Source: Bradyrhizobium mercantei (GTDB lineage: Bacteria; Pseudomonadota; Alphaproteobacteria; Rhizobiales; Xanthobacteraceae). From it: a stretch of 64,000 bases of DNA. A program made the translations under genes and the position numbers. The notes under the pieces are model-generated. The model did not search any database and had not been told where the DNA came from. It worked only from the letters and a program-made list of their open reading frames with translations. The stretch spans positions 1,210,309 to 1,274,308 of the forward strand of contig NZ_MKFI01000002.1 of assembly GCF_001982635.1 (NCBI RefSeq). Reading direction: 5' to 3'. Of this stretch, positions 17,278-25,315 are shown one piece after another (within the stretch, counting starts at the first letter, position 1; each line of letters begins with the position of its first letter).

Positions 17278-18804
17278 ATGCTCGATGCGACAAAAAGCAG
17301 GCTTCTCCCTATCGACGAAGGAAATTGGCCGGATCAGCAGAGCCCTTGGCGCGAGGGGACCAGCTTCAGGACGCTCGTCGAGAAAGTTAGCCAGCGCCGG
17401 CGCATGATGATGGTTCTGACGCTGGTCGGCGCCGTCGCGGGATGGGTCTTGGTCCTCGCCTACGTTACCGTGAGGGTCCCGGCGTACTCCGCTTCATCGG
17501 AGCTATTGATTTCGAACACGACGCTGCAGTTGTCCGGCCCAGGCCCGGAGGCGGTCGTGACCCAGGTCCTGGTCGAGAATTCGCTTATCGAGAGCGCGAT
17601 CGAAGTGCTGAGGTCAGGAAAAGTGCTTGAGCGCGTCATCGACAAGGTCGGATTGGACGAGGTCGCGCGCATATCACCGAGATCGTATGCGTTGCCCTGG
17701 AGCGGCCTCGATTCGGAACAAGCGACTTCGGACGCCGGCAGGAGACAGGCAGCGATCGAGTTGTTGAGGTCCAGGACGGTCGTCAAACGTGTAGGCGCAA
17801 GCCAAATCGTCTCGGTCCGCGCGAGAGCCCTGACCGCAGCGGACGCGGCGATGCTCACGAATGAGATTGCCGCGGCATTCGTTCAGGAGCTGTACCATGC
17901 AAACGCAGTCGTCACCACGAGCGCTCCATTGCGGGAGCGGATTAAGGTGCTCGGCCCGACGGCCCGAATCATTAGCGAGGCCATTCCGCCCAAATCGAAG
18001 GAATCACTGTCGGCTGCCGTTGCCATGCTGCTCGGGATCATGCTGGGTGGCGCTTTGGGAGCGGGAAGCGGCCTCGTTTTGACCGCGTTCGATCGCCGCT
18101 TGCGCGCTGCAGAACAGGTTGCCGCCGTGACTTCGGTCGAGTGTTTCGGATATATGCCTCGGATCGACCCGCAATCGTCGCTGCCCTCGGAATCCGACCA
18201 CAACGATCTAGGCTCCATATTGAGGAGGTCGGTATTGCGCCGGGTGCGCTCGGCGGTGCGCGAGCGATCGACGAGGGTCCCCCACATCGTCGGCGTGACG
18301 TCCTGTAGCGCCGCTGAGGGGAAGACGACGCTTGCCACAAACCTGGCTCGGTTCATTGCGCGAGATGGCTCGCCCGTGCTTTTGATCGATGCTTCGTGCC
18401 CTGATGTGGCGAGTGGTCTGGCAAAAGCCGAGACGCCAGGCCTCCAGAGGTTGCTGCGGGGTACGGCCGCCCCGGACGACGCCATCCTGGACCATATTTG
18501 CCCCAACCTCGATTTTCTGCCAGGCGGAGAAGGACTTGGCGATCTCGACCTGATATGGGGCAATCTCGTTCATGCCGTCAACGGCGGGCACGAACGCTAT
18601 GAGTGGATCCTTCTGGATCTGCCCGCACTCTCCAGCGCGATCGACGTACGCTCTGCGGGCCAGATCATCGATGACCTGATCGTTGTCGTGGAATGGTGCC
18701 GCACGTCTGAGGCCCAGCTCGGACAGGCGCTGGGCGCGCTAGGCCCAGTGCGCGACAGGCTTCTCGGCACGGTCATTAACAAAGTTCCGTTGGAGTTCAC
18801 TTGA
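17278..18804 (+). CDS. Wzz/ExoP-like chain-length protein with C-terminal BY-kinase-like ATPase domain
   Basis: 508 residues from ATG 17278 (GGGAGA eight bases upstream); the frame is open back to a TTG at 17125. First comes a Wzz part with two membrane segments (about residues 45-65 and 245-270 of this product) around a periplasmic domain, then a cytoplasmic ATPase: SCSAAEGKTTLATN (Walker A), PVLLIDASCPD (A'), WILLDLPAL (Walker B). It would set polysaccharide chain length with the export proteins. The A' motif is atypical and there is no tyrosine cluster at the C-terminus (ends NKVPLEFT), so autophosphorylation in the usual BY-kinase manner is doubtful. exoF-like gene follows 82 bp downstream. 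Confidence 0.85.
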   Translation: MLDATKSRLLPIDEGNWPDQQSPWREGTSFRTLVEKVSQRRRMMMVLTLVGAVAGWVLVLAYVTVRVPAYSASSELLISNTTLQLSGPGPEAVVTQVLVENSLIESAIEVLRSGKVLERVIDKVGLDEVARISPRSYALPWSGLDSEQATSDAGRRQAAIELLRSRTVVKRVGASQIVSVRARALTAADAAMLTNEIAAAFVQELYHANAVVTTSAPLRERIKVLGPTARIISEAIPPKSKESLSAAVAMLLGIMLGGALGAGSGLVLTAFDRRLRAAEQVAAVTSVECFGYMPRIDPQSSLPSESDHNDLGSILRRSVLRRVRSAVRERSTRVPHIVGVTSCSAAEGKTTLATNLARFIARDGSPVLLIDASCPDVASGLAKAETPGLQRLLRGTAAPDDAILDHICPNLDFLPGGEGLGDLDLIWGNLVHAVNGGHERYEWILLDLPALSSAIDVRSAGQIIDDLIVVVEWCRTSEAQLGQALGALGPVRDRLLGTVINKVPLEFT

Positions 18805-18886
18805 GCCCGAAACGGTCAGCCCCACTCAGCTGGCAGGTCGGGCCCTATGATCAGCAATCAGTGATCGCGGTACACGAAGAACAGCC

Positions 18887-20125
18887 ATGACCAAGAGAAA
18901 GTCTCGTAAGATTGTTGCGGCCCTGAGCCTCGCGATGGTTGTCGCCGTGGCGCCGGCTACCGTTCTGGCTGGCGATTACAAGCTCGGCACATCCGATAGG
19001 GTGAAGATCAAGGTGCAGGAATGGCCGGATCTCACCGGCGAGTATACGGTCAATCCCGACGGTGTCGTTTCGTTGCCCCTGATCGGGAACATCAACGTGG
19101 TTGGCCTAAATCTAAACGATCTAGCGCGCGAGATCTCCGACCGCTTGCAGCGACGTTCCGGGGGGACAGAGCGGGCTTTCGCTGCGGTCGAAATCGCTCA
19201 GTACCGCTCCTTCGCAATCCTGGGAGACGTTCAAAAGCCCGGTCAATATCCGTATCGGCCGGGTCTTTCGGTGCTTGAGGCGATCAGCGTCGCGGGCGGG
19301 TATTATCGACCCGAGTTGGGGATTCTCCGGCTTGGCGCGAGCAGCGACATCACCAGTCAATCAGCCAAGCTGAACCGGCTGACCGCCCGCGAGGCGCGAC
19401 TGCGCGCAGCGATCGATGGACGCGAGGATATTCCCCTGCCGCCGGAATTCGCGAAGAAGAACGATCCTGAGATCGCAGCGATCATGAAAAGTGAGCAAGC
19501 CGCACTCGCGCTGGAGGCCGAGACGAAGCGCATTGAACAGGCGGGATTGGAGACGATCAGGTCGCTGTATCAAAACGAGATGGGATCGCTTCGCGGGCAG
19601 GTGGAGGCTCTCACACAGGAGAAGGAAAGTATTGGGACGCAGCTCAACCAGCTGCGGGCGATGGCCGCAAAAGGCCTCGCGCTTTCCCCGACAATGTTCG
19701 CCCTCGAGCGATCGTTTGCCCAAGTTTCGAATGAGCAGATGAGCGCAGAAACGGCCATTGTGAAAGCTAAAGAGAACATCTCGTTGGCCGAACAGCGTGT
19801 CAACGAGCTTCAGCAACAGAGGCGCCGCGCCGCAACAGGGGAGCTGGAGAAGACAAGAGATGATCTTGTCGACGCGCGCGCAAAACTCATGGCGGCAACG
19901 CAGGTGCTTGGCATAGCTCAGACCAGCACGGCCGGCGATGCGCGTGAGCGATCGTCACAGCAGCCCAGTTTCACTATCCTGCGAAAAGAGGGCGAGGCAA
20001 TGCGGGAGATCGTGGCGGACGAAATGACGCTTGTGGCCCCGGACGATGTCATCAAGATCCCAACTTTCCGCCCTGTTCAAAGTAGCTTCGTCAACATCTC
20101 GCGGGCAGCCCCACCGGAACGCTAG
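18887..20125 (+). CDS. ExoF-like periplasmic/outer-membrane polysaccharide export protein
   Basis: 412 residues. Signal peptide MTKRKSRKIVAALSLAMVVA through VLAGDYKLG (cut near residue 28). Then the polysaccharide export domain (YKLGTSDRVKIKVQEWPDLTGEYTV-type opening, PDGVVSLPLIGNINVVGL), and an SLBB block FAILGDVQKPGQYPYRPGLSVLEAISVAGG (about 110-140). A long coiled coil covers about 200-330 (EQAALALEAETKRIEQAG, SLAEQRVNELQQQRRR). A second SLBB-like end carries VAPDDVIKIPTF. This matches the ExoF layout in rhizobia. It forms the periplasm-spanning export path with the Wzz-like ATPase encoded just upstream. A degenerate relative lies at 23.9-25.3 kb. Confidence 0.88.
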   Translation: MTKRKSRKIVAALSLAMVVAVAPATVLAGDYKLGTSDRVKIKVQEWPDLTGEYTVNPDGVVSLPLIGNINVVGLNLNDLAREISDRLQRRSGGTERAFAAVEIAQYRSFAILGDVQKPGQYPYRPGLSVLEAISVAGGYYRPELGILRLGASSDITSQSAKLNRLTAREARLRAAIDGREDIPLPPEFAKKNDPEIAAIMKSEQAALALEAETKRIEQAGLETIRSLYQNEMGSLRGQVEALTQEKESIGTQLNQLRAMAAKGLALSPTMFALERSFAQVSNEQMSAETAIVKAKENISLAEQRVNELQQQRRRAATGELEKTRDDLVDARAKLMAATQVLGIAQTSTAGDARERSSQQPSFTILRKEGEAMREIVADEMTLVAPDDVIKIPTFRPVQSSFVNISRAAPPER

Positions 20126-20165
20126 GCCGCGGCGACCGCTCCCGTGAATCCTGGAGCCTTTTCCG

Positions 20166-20189
20166 CTCCGATTGAATCGGAACGGACGC
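20166..20189. repeat. Small inverted repeat around TCCGATTGAATCGGA
   Basis: Downstream of the exoF-like gene an imperfect palindrome centred on GATTGAATC lies about 40 bases past the stop. It could form a short hairpin, but no T-run follows. It may be a weak terminator or a dispersed intergenic repeat. Confidence 0.3.
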
Positions 20190-20300
20190 TAGATGGTCTC
20201 CAGCACTACAGTTGCATCATTTCGTGAAATGAGCGCGGCCAGCATCGGCTTGGTGAGTCCGCCGCCAGAGCGACCCGCTGGATGAAAATTCAGTGGCAGG

Positions 20301-20636
20301 TCAGATCCGAAATTCTTCGATTTTGCGTCCCGACTTCTTCGCGGCAACCAACCAGCGGGGAAGTTTGCCGCGGCCGGACCAGGTTTCGGAGGTTTGGGGA
20401 TTGCGATATTTCGGGAGCACCCGCGGATACTTGCGGCGCCGTTTCGCGTCGCTCAACTGGGCCTCCCCCGGTTGAACGATGGCGCCCACTCCGCGATCAA
20501 GGACGGCCAGACGCTTCTCCAACTCCTGCTTTTCCGCCTTGATCCGGTCGGTCAAGATCGCGCTGATCTTCTCGTGGAGCGACCAGAGGTCATCTAACGA
20601 CATAGACTCGAGTTCGAGCTTCTTCTTCGACAACAT
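20301..20636 (-). CDS. H-NS-family nucleoid/silencing protein (copy 1)
   Basis: 111 residues from ATG 20636, preceded by AGAGGG six bases upstream; an in-frame TTG at 20669 is less likely. The N-terminal part is a charged coiled coil (MSLDDLWSLHEKISAILTDR, IKAEKQELEKRL) for oligomerisation. The C-terminal part holds the H-NS DNA-binding signature YRNPQTSETWSGRGKLPRWL with the GRG loop that reads AT-rich minor grooves. Expected to silence or structure AT-rich transferred DNA. It lies inside a low-GC polysaccharide island and faces a second copy at 21336 across an AT-rich spacer. Confidence 0.9.
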   Translation of the reverse strand: MLSKKKLELESMSLDDLWSLHEKISAILTDRIKAEKQELEKRLAVLDRGVGAIVQPGEAQLSDAKRRRKYPRVLPKYRNPQTSETWSGRGKLPRWLVAAKKSGRKIEEFRI

Positions 20637-20665
20637 TCCGATGCCCTCTAGAATCAATTCGGGTT

Positions 20666-21031
20666 TCAATATTGCCGCACCCGCGAATAATCAAGAGGGC
20701 ACAGATTATTACCAACAAAAACAAGAGTAGTATTTGGGTTGGCGACCGGAACCTCAACTTCAACGAGCTGTCCGGAGCAAGCTCTCCAAAACTCGGGTGC
20801 GCTTCCACATCGAAGGCGGCTGGCCCCTCGCTCAGCTATATCGATGACGGGTGTGGCCGATGGGTGATCGAGCCCCCGCGGTTGGCGGCTCTTGCGGTAT
20901 TGCTGCCGGCTTTCGCAACGCATGAACGGCCGCAACTGGCGCCGAATGATCTCGATATCTGTCAGGGCCCGCTGCCGGAGCTCGATCTGCGCCTCGAGAG
21001 AGGGCACGTCACAAGGCGCGGTCGACAACAA
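20666..21031 (-). CDS. Possible small hypothetical protein upstream of H-NS copy 1
   Basis: Open frame of 121 codons ending 30 bases before the H-NS start. The first half has a protein-like, charged helical character (SLEAQIELRQRALTDIEIIR) but the frame opens with TTG, no good ribosome site is seen, and the second half is of mixed composition. It could be a leader gene co-transcribed with H-NS, or chance. No family recognised. Confidence 0.25.
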   Translation of the reverse strand: MLSTAPCDVPSLEAQIELRQRALTDIEIIRRQLRPFMRCESRQQYRKSRQPRGLDHPSATPVIDIAERGASRLRCGSAPEFWRACSGQLVEVEVPVANPNTTLVFVGNNLCPLDYSRVRQY

Positions 21032-21069
21032 AACAACTCACAGATTTCTGAAGGCGACACAGAGAGGAC

Positions 21070-21260
21070 TCAATAAAATCCACCTCAATCTCCGAACGCA
21101 AAAAAAACCTTTAATAACAATAATCTACCTAAAATATTTCCTATTCCATAAAAAATTCAATTTGGACAAGGGTCAAAAATTCAAAAATAATCATTCCGTT
21201 AATATTATAAATAAATTATATAATTTATCCGCGGAATTTTTAATTGGCAGGCCGTGTTTA
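21070..21260. promoter_or_regulatory. Strongly AT-rich tract in front of H-NS copy 2
   Basis: About 190 bases are mostly A/T, including long A and T runs (around 21095-21125 and 21150-21240), in a GC-rich genome. This is what H-NS-type proteins bind, and it lies directly upstream of the plus-strand H-NS gene. Autoregulation through this tract is likely but inferred. Confidence 0.45.
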
Positions 21261-21335
21261 TCCCGCTTCCACCCCGAGGCACGCATAGCATTGAGGCAAC
21301 CCCGACCAAAATCTCAACCTAAATGGGTGGCGAGA

Positions 21336-21719
21336 ATGCGCAAATTAGATCTGGACGCCATGGATTTTGATGAACTCTGGCTCCTGCACGAGCAGCTCGC
21401 GCAAATCCTCTCGGAAAAAATCCGTGCAGAAAAGCTCGAACTTGAAAAGCGTCTCGCACAGCTCAACAGGCCCGAGCCGATCGGCGAGACCAAGAGTCCC
21501 TCGGCCGAGAAGCAGACCGACCGGCCTCCACGACGCAGATATCCAAAAGTTCTACCGAAATACTGTAACCCGGCGGATCCGGAGGAAACCTGGTCCGGTC
21601 GCGGGAAGCAACCGCGCTGGCTCGTCGCGGCGCTCCAACCTGGGCGCCGGCTTGAGGAGTTCCGGATATCCGATCCCGATCAGCCGCCCAAGGATGAGAC
21701 CGACCACGGCCAATCCTGA
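21336..21719 (+). CDS. H-NS-family nucleoid/silencing protein (copy 2)
   Basis: 127 residues from ATG 21336; the open frame extends further up to 20892 but only this start gives the family N-terminus (MRKLDLDAMDFDELWLLHEQ). Coiled-coil IRAEKLELEKRLAQL is followed by a linker rich in Pro and Arg, then the DNA-binding block CNPADPEETWSGRGKQPRWL with the GRG loop. About half of the positions match copy 1 (IRAEK-ELEKRLA-L, YPKVLPKY, ETWSGRGK-PRWLVAA, EEFRI). It has an extra acidic C-terminal tail (DPDQPPKDETDHGQS). The two copies could form mixed oligomers. Confidence 0.88.
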   Translation: MRKLDLDAMDFDELWLLHEQLAQILSEKIRAEKLELEKRLAQLNRPEPIGETKSPSAEKQTDRPPRRRYPKVLPKYCNPADPEETWSGRGKQPRWLVAALQPGRRLEEFRISDPDQPPKDETDHGQS

Positions 21720-21741
21720 AACGCGCCGCTCATAGTGGGCA

Positions 21742-21978
21742 TTAGATCAAAGCCAGTGGAGGCTCGCGGGTGCGCCGGAAATCCTTGGCAAGGCTACTGC
21801 GAATGCCTGAAATCTCGCCAAGGAGAATGTCACAGAGCTCGATTCGCGTGGTGAGCACATTCGCCGTTGTGGTCACGTCTGTCAGGGCATGAAGCCGGAC
21901 GTGGGTCTGCCTAATAATGCTTAGGGAATCGCGAACCGGACAGCTAGACGACGTCCCCAAATCGCTGATCCTTGTCAT
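21742..21978 (-). CDS. Small hypothetical protein with strong ribosome site
   Basis: 78 residues starting MTRISDLGTSSSCP, from ATG 21978. GAGGAGGTG ends five bases upstream, one of the best Shine-Dalgarno matches in the window; this selects the start over the longer frame to 22089. The sequence has helical segments (RDSLSIIRQTHVRLHALTDV, IELCDILLGEISGIRSSLAK) and no signal peptide or membrane segment. No family recognised. Lies between H-NS copy 2 and the WcaJ-like gene on the strand of the latter, with a 160-bp gap. Confidence 0.55.
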   Translation of the reverse strand: MTRISDLGTSSSCPVRDSLSIIRQTHVRLHALTDVTTTANVLTTRIELCDILLGEISGIRSSLAKDFRRTREPPLALI

Positions 21979-22140
21979 GAACACCTCCTCAATCTGTTCC
22001 TCAAATAGCTTTCGATCGCTCTCTGCGCCCCTCGCCGAGGTGAGGCGCAAGACGCCAGGTGCGACACGAAGGATGCCCAAGTCCAACACGCCCAGCGATT
22101 CACCAATCGGCGAGCAGAAGATGCTGCAGGCGCAGCCGCG

Positions 22141-23658
22141 CTAATAAGCATTCCAGTACGCCTTTCTGGAAAACAAGGTCATGACGATAATTTTGAGATC
22201 GAGAAGGAGTGACCAGTTGTCGATATAGTGCAGATCATGCTCCAGACGGCGCTGCATCTTCTCGAGGGTATCGGTGTCGCCGCGGTACCCATTGACCTGA
22301 GCCCAGCCCGTAATGCCAGGCTTGACGTTGTGACGACGGTAAAATGACGAAATCAGCTCAGCGAAGGTCTCATTTTGCGCGGTTGGATGTGGACGGGGCC
22401 CGACCATTGACATGTCGCCGCCCAGGACATTGAACAACTGCGGAAGCTCATCGATGTTGGTTTGACGCAAAACGCGTCCCAGACGGGTCACACGTGGATC
22501 GTGTCGAGCGACTGGTCTGAAATTGTCGCCCTCCTCCATCACGGACATCGATCGGAATTTCAGCACGCGAATGGGCTCGTTGTTGTAACCGTGCCGCGTC
22601 TGCCGAAAAAACACCGGCCCACGGGAGTCAAGTTTGATTGCGAGCGGAACGATGACGAAGAGCGGGCTAGCCAAAATAAGACCAACGATTGCGGCGACGA
22701 TGTCGAGTGCTCGCTTGATAGCCCGATTGAATGGAGTAAGGGGGGACTGGAAGATGCGCATCGTCACCATGTTGCCGAACTGAGTGATCCGCGACACGGC
22801 CATCAGATCGATGGATCCTACAGGAACGACGTGAACATCAACTGGCAGGTCTGATAGGACGCTGGCAAGCGCGAGAGCAGAACGAACATCCGATTCCGAA
22901 GTCAAAATGACAATGTCATTCGCTCGAAGGGGGCGGCACTCTGTGGCCAGTTGGAGGACATCAGGTAGCGCTTGGACCGCACCGGGACGCACCCGTCCCG
23001 AGCAGTCTTCGCGAACCACCGGAAAGTCGAAGCAGCGGATGGTCCGAATTCCGGTGGCCATTGCACGAGCGGAAAACTGCAGGCAGTGATCCGGATCTCC
23101 GATAAGAATGATGCGCCTCGCGTCGATCAGCCCTGACGCAATGGCGGGCTGTAGTAGTGAGTACCATATTGTCCGTGTGCACAGGACCGCGAGCGTGACA
23201 CTTGCGGCTTGGACGATGACAATTGCGCGCGAGTAGTCTGCGGAGATTTTCAAAAGGAATATCGTCGAAAGCAAGAAGGAGAATACGAGGAAGACGCCGC
23301 TGGCGCCGCTCCACAGGAATGCGTGGCGGGGCTGCGTCTGAATCCGCGAATAGTGCCGGAGTCCTATTGATACAAGCAACTGCAATGTGGAAATCAGAAG
23401 GGATTCCTGGATGTACAGGGCGGCATCCGGCGAGTGCAGCAGGATCAGCCGATAATAAAGTACGGCAGCGAAATAAGCCGCGCCGGCCACGAGCAGGAAT
23501 TCGGTACTTGCTGCCAATACCAATAGGGCGGCCAATCTGCCCCTTCCAACGCCTGCTGGGGCTGCCCTGCCGCCACCCACCGAGTGTGCCGGAAGCCTGG
23601 TAGAGTCCGGCAAATTGGTTAAGGGCACATAACTCATAGCACTCAGCCACCCAGTCAC
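22141..23658 (-). CDS. Polyprenyl-phosphate hexose-1-phosphate transferase (WcaJ/ExoY family)
   Basis: 505 residues (ATG 23637, residue 8, is an alternative start). Four hydrophobic segments in the first 170 residues, a Rossmann-like CoA-binding-type middle domain (RRIILIGDPDHCLQFS), a fifth hydrophobic segment (ALDIVAAIVGLILASPLFV), then the catalytic sugar-transferase domain: GPVFFRQTRHGYNN, VLKFRSM, RVLRQTNIDELPQLFNVLGG, MSMVGPRPHP, YRRHNVKPGITGWAQVNGYRG. This is the full-length WcaJ-like form. It starts repeat-unit synthesis by transferring a hexose-1-phosphate to undecaprenyl phosphate in the inner membrane. An upstream pair of direct repeats may control it. Confidence 0.92.
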   Translation of the reverse strand: MTGWLSAMSYVPLTNLPDSTRLPAHSVGGGRAAPAGVGRGRLAALLVLAASTEFLLVAGAAYFAAVLYYRLILLHSPDAALYIQESLLISTLQLLVSIGLRHYSRIQTQPRHAFLWSGASGVFLVFSFLLSTIFLLKISADYSRAIVIVQAASVTLAVLCTRTIWYSLLQPAIASGLIDARRIILIGDPDHCLQFSARAMATGIRTIRCFDFPVVREDCSGRVRPGAVQALPDVLQLATECRPLRANDIVILTSESDVRSALALASVLSDLPVDVHVVPVGSIDLMAVSRITQFGNMVTMRIFQSPLTPFNRAIKRALDIVAAIVGLILASPLFVIVPLAIKLDSRGPVFFRQTRHGYNNEPIRVLKFRSMSVMEEGDNFRPVARHDPRVTRLGRVLRQTNIDELPQLFNVLGGDMSMVGPRPHPTAQNETFAELISSFYRRHNVKPGITGWAQVNGYRGDTDTLEKMQRRLEHDLHYIDNWSLLLDLKIIVMTLFSRKAYWNAY

Positions 23659-23696
23659 TTCGGCTCCTTGGCTGAATCAGTACATTCCCGGTCACT

Positions 23697-23727
23697 GGAT
23701 GGAATTGCTAAGAACGGGATGGAATTG
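23697..23727 (-). promoter_or_regulatory. Paired 11-bp direct repeats upstream of the WcaJ-like gene
   Basis: GGATGGAATTG at 23697-23707 and again at 23717-23727, start to start exactly 20 bp, lying 40-70 bases upstream of the minus-strand transferase start. On the coding strand these read CAATTCCATCC. The spacing equals that of the repeats at 17050-17084, although the sequence differs. Tandem binding sites for a regulator of the initiating step are a plausible reading. Confidence 0.45.
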
Positions 23728-23905
23728 GCGAAAAGTGGGTAACTACGATGGCCCCATTGAGCCGCGGCAGTGCGTGGCTAAAGTTCGAGCGGCAATCCCG
23801 CTCGAGTGCCCATCCCATGGCTCTGATGGGAATGCGAATTGAAAATCAATATGGAAACCCGATGAATCGAACATAGCCAGGAAGGCACTGAACGGCTCCG
23901 CGCAA

Positions 23906-25314
23906 ATGAGGAAACAGAACGTCAGTTTTACGGACCGCCTGTCTGGACGGTTGCTCGGGCGCAGGCGAGTTGACGTGTTGGAAGGATCTCACGCGGTGAC
24001 CGCGTTCAATATCGACCTTGGCTGTTGCTTCAAATGGGGCCTGGTAACAGTTGGCCTGACATTTCCCGTCATTTTGTTGCCACTGGTCGGAATGCTTCCA
24101 GTGGCCGGCCTGCCCTTTCCGCAGATCCAAGCCAACATCGCGGCCGCACTGGCGAGCAAGATGTATCGATACAGAATGCCGGACGGCCGTGAGGCCGTCA
24201 TCGTGATTGACGCAGATGAGGTTACGGCGATCGTGGCGGAATACAGGCCCATATGCGTAAACGGGGACGTGTCGAAGCCGGGTGGTTTCCCTTGTCGTCC
24301 GTCTGTCGCCGCACGCCAGCTTGTCGCTGTGGCGGGCAGCTACGACATGATGCGCATCAGAATGAATAACCCATCGAGTCAGCGGACTTGAGAAGCAAGT
24401 ATGGATCCCTTTGGACCGAATTCGCCAAGGAGCAGGCGCGCATGTGGCGCATCAACAGTGAGTTCGGAGAGGGGGCGCAGATCAATCCAGGCGCTCTGAC
24501 GGACATGCCCATAGCTCGATCGGCGATTTCGGAAATCGTCAACGCAGAAACGGAATATTTGAAGACGAAGCAGAGTGACAACCAGCAGGAGAAGGCGTTC
24601 CTTCAGCGCGGCGTCCGCCAGGGAGACGACGAGGTCCGCGTGCTTTCAGAGCAGAAGAGAGATGAAGAGGGACTTCAGTCAGACCTCGAAGACCTGCAGA
24701 AAACCACCGAGCTCTTCGGCAAGGGTTCCTTGATCAGTTCTCGCGTTACGGATACGCGTCGCGCCGTGCTGCTGTCATCAACCCGGAAGCTGCAAACCTC
24801 CGCGCAACTACTGCAGGTCAAGAAGCAGCAGGGCGAATTCGTCAGAAAGCTGGCAGAGCTCGACGACCAGCGTAGGCTCGACCTGCTCCGTGAGCCGCAA
24901 GACACTAGCGTCAAGCTCAACCAAATTCGCGAGAAGCTGCAGAGCGTCGGCGAGCTTCAGTACACCGCGATGGTTCGATCGCAACTCGCGCGAGGAGCCA
25001 GCAGTAAGCCGGACATTGCCATCATCAGAAAGGGCGGGAAAGGACAGGAGCGGATTATCGCAAGCGAAGATACCGAGCTGCAGCCGAGTGACGCCGTCGA
25101 GGTCACCCTGCGATACCAGGACGGGCCTGATGCCCCTCCCCGAAGGCAAACCAGTTCCTTAACTCTCCCATCAGTGATGGGCCGCGCCGATACGGCCGGG
25201 GGGCGATTCGCTGCGCGAAATGGCCCCGGAACGGAAGGGCGCTACGTCTGGGAGGTGAGTGGCGACGCTGCTGACACAATGCAGCGTCGGCCTATTATTT
25301 CGAACGGAGAATAA
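23906..25314 (+). pseudogene. Second exoF-like export gene, frameshifted and decayed
   Basis: Two frames together give one polysaccharide export protein. The first (23906-24391) has a corrupted N-terminus, then PFPQIQANIAAALASKMYRY and an SLBB block (NGDVSKPGGFPCRPSVAARQLVAVAG) where expected Tyr and Gly positions are already changed. It ends at 24391 and the second frame (24388-25314) carries on with the coiled coil (RSKYGSLWTEFAKEQARMWR, LLQVKKQQGEFVRKLAELDD) and a final SLBB-like part IASEDTELQPSDAVEVTL. A single frameshift near 24385 plus the poor N-terminus means no intact product. It is an ancestral or imported relative of the intact gene at 18887-20125, next to the UDP-sugar gene. Confidence 0.75.
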
Positions 25315-25315
25315 C

